Of a stretch of 64,000 bases of DNA, positions 62,724-64,000 are shown in pieces (the stretch's first letter is position 1; each line of letters begins with the position of its first letter). The notes beneath the pieces were generated by a model. The model was not told the origin of the DNA, did no database searches, and was given only the letters and a program-made list of their open reading frames with translations. The stretch is taken from positions 5,296,715-5,360,714 of the forward strand of contig CM051013.1 in NCBI GenBank assembly GCA_027704905.1, given 5' to 3'. Made by a program: the position numbers and the translations under genes. Source of the stretch: Muraenolepis orangiensis. Taxonomy: Eukaryota; Chordata; Actinopteri; Gadiformes; Muraenolepididae.

Positions 62724-63773
62724 CCTTTAAAACCTTGCCTATCGAAAGTATATATATATATATGGTATATAAGCATGACGCACTTTATATGGGCCTAATT
62801 TCAGCGAAATTTCACAGAAAAGATCATTATTTTTAGGAAATAAAAAATTTCTAGGAAAAACATAATTGTGTCAGTTGCAAGTTAACAATCCAAAGCTGTG
62901 TCATTTGTCATTTGTTAATACACGAGCATTTAACGATGCAATTACATCTGATTAATATACACTACAAGTCTAGCCGTGATTTAGACTTTCTAAAACAACT
63001 GGTTTCATTGTCATTTTCATTTTTCATTTAAAAAGCACTGTACCCTTCACCAAATTCCTCCAATTGGATTATCAAGTGTATCTTGGTATATGTTCCTGCT
63101 ATGCTTGGCGCTAATGTTATATATCAATAAACAACTCTAAATTGAATTGTTTTATTTGTCAGTTCTGCAAAAATGTGATCTTGACAACCGTTTTTTTTTG
63201 CGTCAGCGTTTAGGCATCACATTTGTTTTCAACCGATACCCTGTAAATACAACCTATTTTGGATGGTCATTAACATAAGCAACAACGTTTACGTAGCCCG
63301 ACACCACACACCGTAATGGGGTTTTGAAATAATACTGGTTTTATTGGGGTAAGTGGTTCACAAGCAGAATACAGTAGTCGTTGAGATACAATAATAAAAA
63401 TCAAACATATTTACAGCAAGGCATGTTTTTTATTTTCGTTACTTTCTTTCGTTTAAAGCTTCATGAAGGAATAATGCTATCAATCATATATTTTACTTAG
63501 TGTTATAAAGGAATTGATCAATTCTGGTGAACGGAATTGAACACCACATCAAAACAACATAAAACATAAAGACATGTGCTAAACGTTAGTTTAACAGGTA
63601 AGTAACCAATTGCCCCTTAATTCCACTTTGTCAACTGGATATCGGGGGCCATGCCACAAAACAATTAAACATGAAGTAGACTTAATTACTTATGTGTACA
63701 CTTTCAAATCATTCATATTTTAGACATTTAGCAATGCTAATATTGCTCTGACGTGTGTGTTGCTCCACTTTAG
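62724..63773 (+). other. 3' flank of pseudogene D
   Basis: Almost identical to the copy B flank up to 63560, then to the fragment E flank. Contains AATAAA at 63126-63131 and the uninterrupted AGGTAAGT target site at about 63596. No gene. Confidence 0.85.
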
Positions 63774-63918
63774 TTTCCACCGTTTAAACGATGGCTTTTC
63801 TAGTATCGGGACGTTCAGCATTCATAATGACAACACGATGACGATGGGAAATTGGGATGACTGGTGGCGGTGGGAACTAGAACGCGACGAGGTGAAGAGG
63901 GCGTCGAGGAGGATATGA
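63774..63918 (+). CDS. Candidate orphan terminal exon (second copy)
   Basis: Same 145-bp open segment, acceptor-like border and TGA as 48734-48878, with His-to-Arg and Lys-to-Glu changes. Family not recognised. The sequence after it (to 64000) follows the fragment E flank and holds nothing else. Confidence 0.4.
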
Positions 63919-64000
63919 TAGGTTATTATGAGTATGGAAGTAGAGAGACGTGCAACCTTACACCTTAGGCGTTGCATGAGGTGTGCATTGAGCTTCCTCG

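Overview
The window is vertebrate nuclear DNA, almost certainly from a ray-finned (teleost) fish. It contains intron-rich genes with GT-AG splice sites, two recognisable vertebrate genes in conserved head-to-head order (camta1 and dnajc11), dense CA/TG and AT microsatellites, and many hAT-type DNA transposon pieces typical of teleosts. No rRNA, tRNA or CRISPR was seen.

Layout. Positions 1-24161 lie in the 5' part of camta1 on the minus strand. First coding exon: 24117-24161. A later coding exon: 11875-11978. The rest is intron, and the gene continues beyond the left edge. A 1.57 kb GC-rich divergent promoter region (24162-25727) separates camta1 from dnajc11 on the plus strand. All 16 coding exons of dnajc11 (25728-35447) join without a frame break into a 559-residue mitochondrial J-protein.

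From about 36.9 kb to the right edge the DNA becomes a mosaic of recent segmental duplications and transposons. It carries three structurally complete five-exon genes of the sugar-recognising F-box family (FBXO2/FBXO6/FBXO44 type): copy A 38462-40027, copy B 50236-52096, copy C 58881-60605. A deletion-scarred pseudogene (D, 62211-62723) and an exon-5 fragment (E, 47585-47644) are further relics. The copies are nearly identical, but the glycan-pocket aromatic pair in the last exon differs: FW in A, YW in B and D, and KC in C. Between A and E lies a minus-strand PLAAT/HRASLS-type acyltransferase-like gene (44408-46115). Its frame is broken by TAG directly after the catalytic-type histidine.

Mobile DNA includes two hAT insertions in the flank of copy B, whose empty sites survive in sister copies; inverted hAT ends facing copy C from both sides; a 1.45 kb element with 26/28-matching terminal repeats and about ten copies of a 13-bp motif; a hAT MITE with a perfect 8-bp target duplication in dnajc11 intron 13; a Harbinger-like insertion beside copy A; and an LTR-like segment whose TATA-like core is amplified as a 45-bp minisatellite.

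The genes are not one pathway. camta1 (transcription) and dnajc11 (mitochondrial cristae) are ordinary conserved neighbours. The F-box array is the fast-evolving part, probably a lineage-specific expansion of SCF-type glycoprotein quality-control receptors. All identifications are by reading translated motifs against remembered families; no database search was run.
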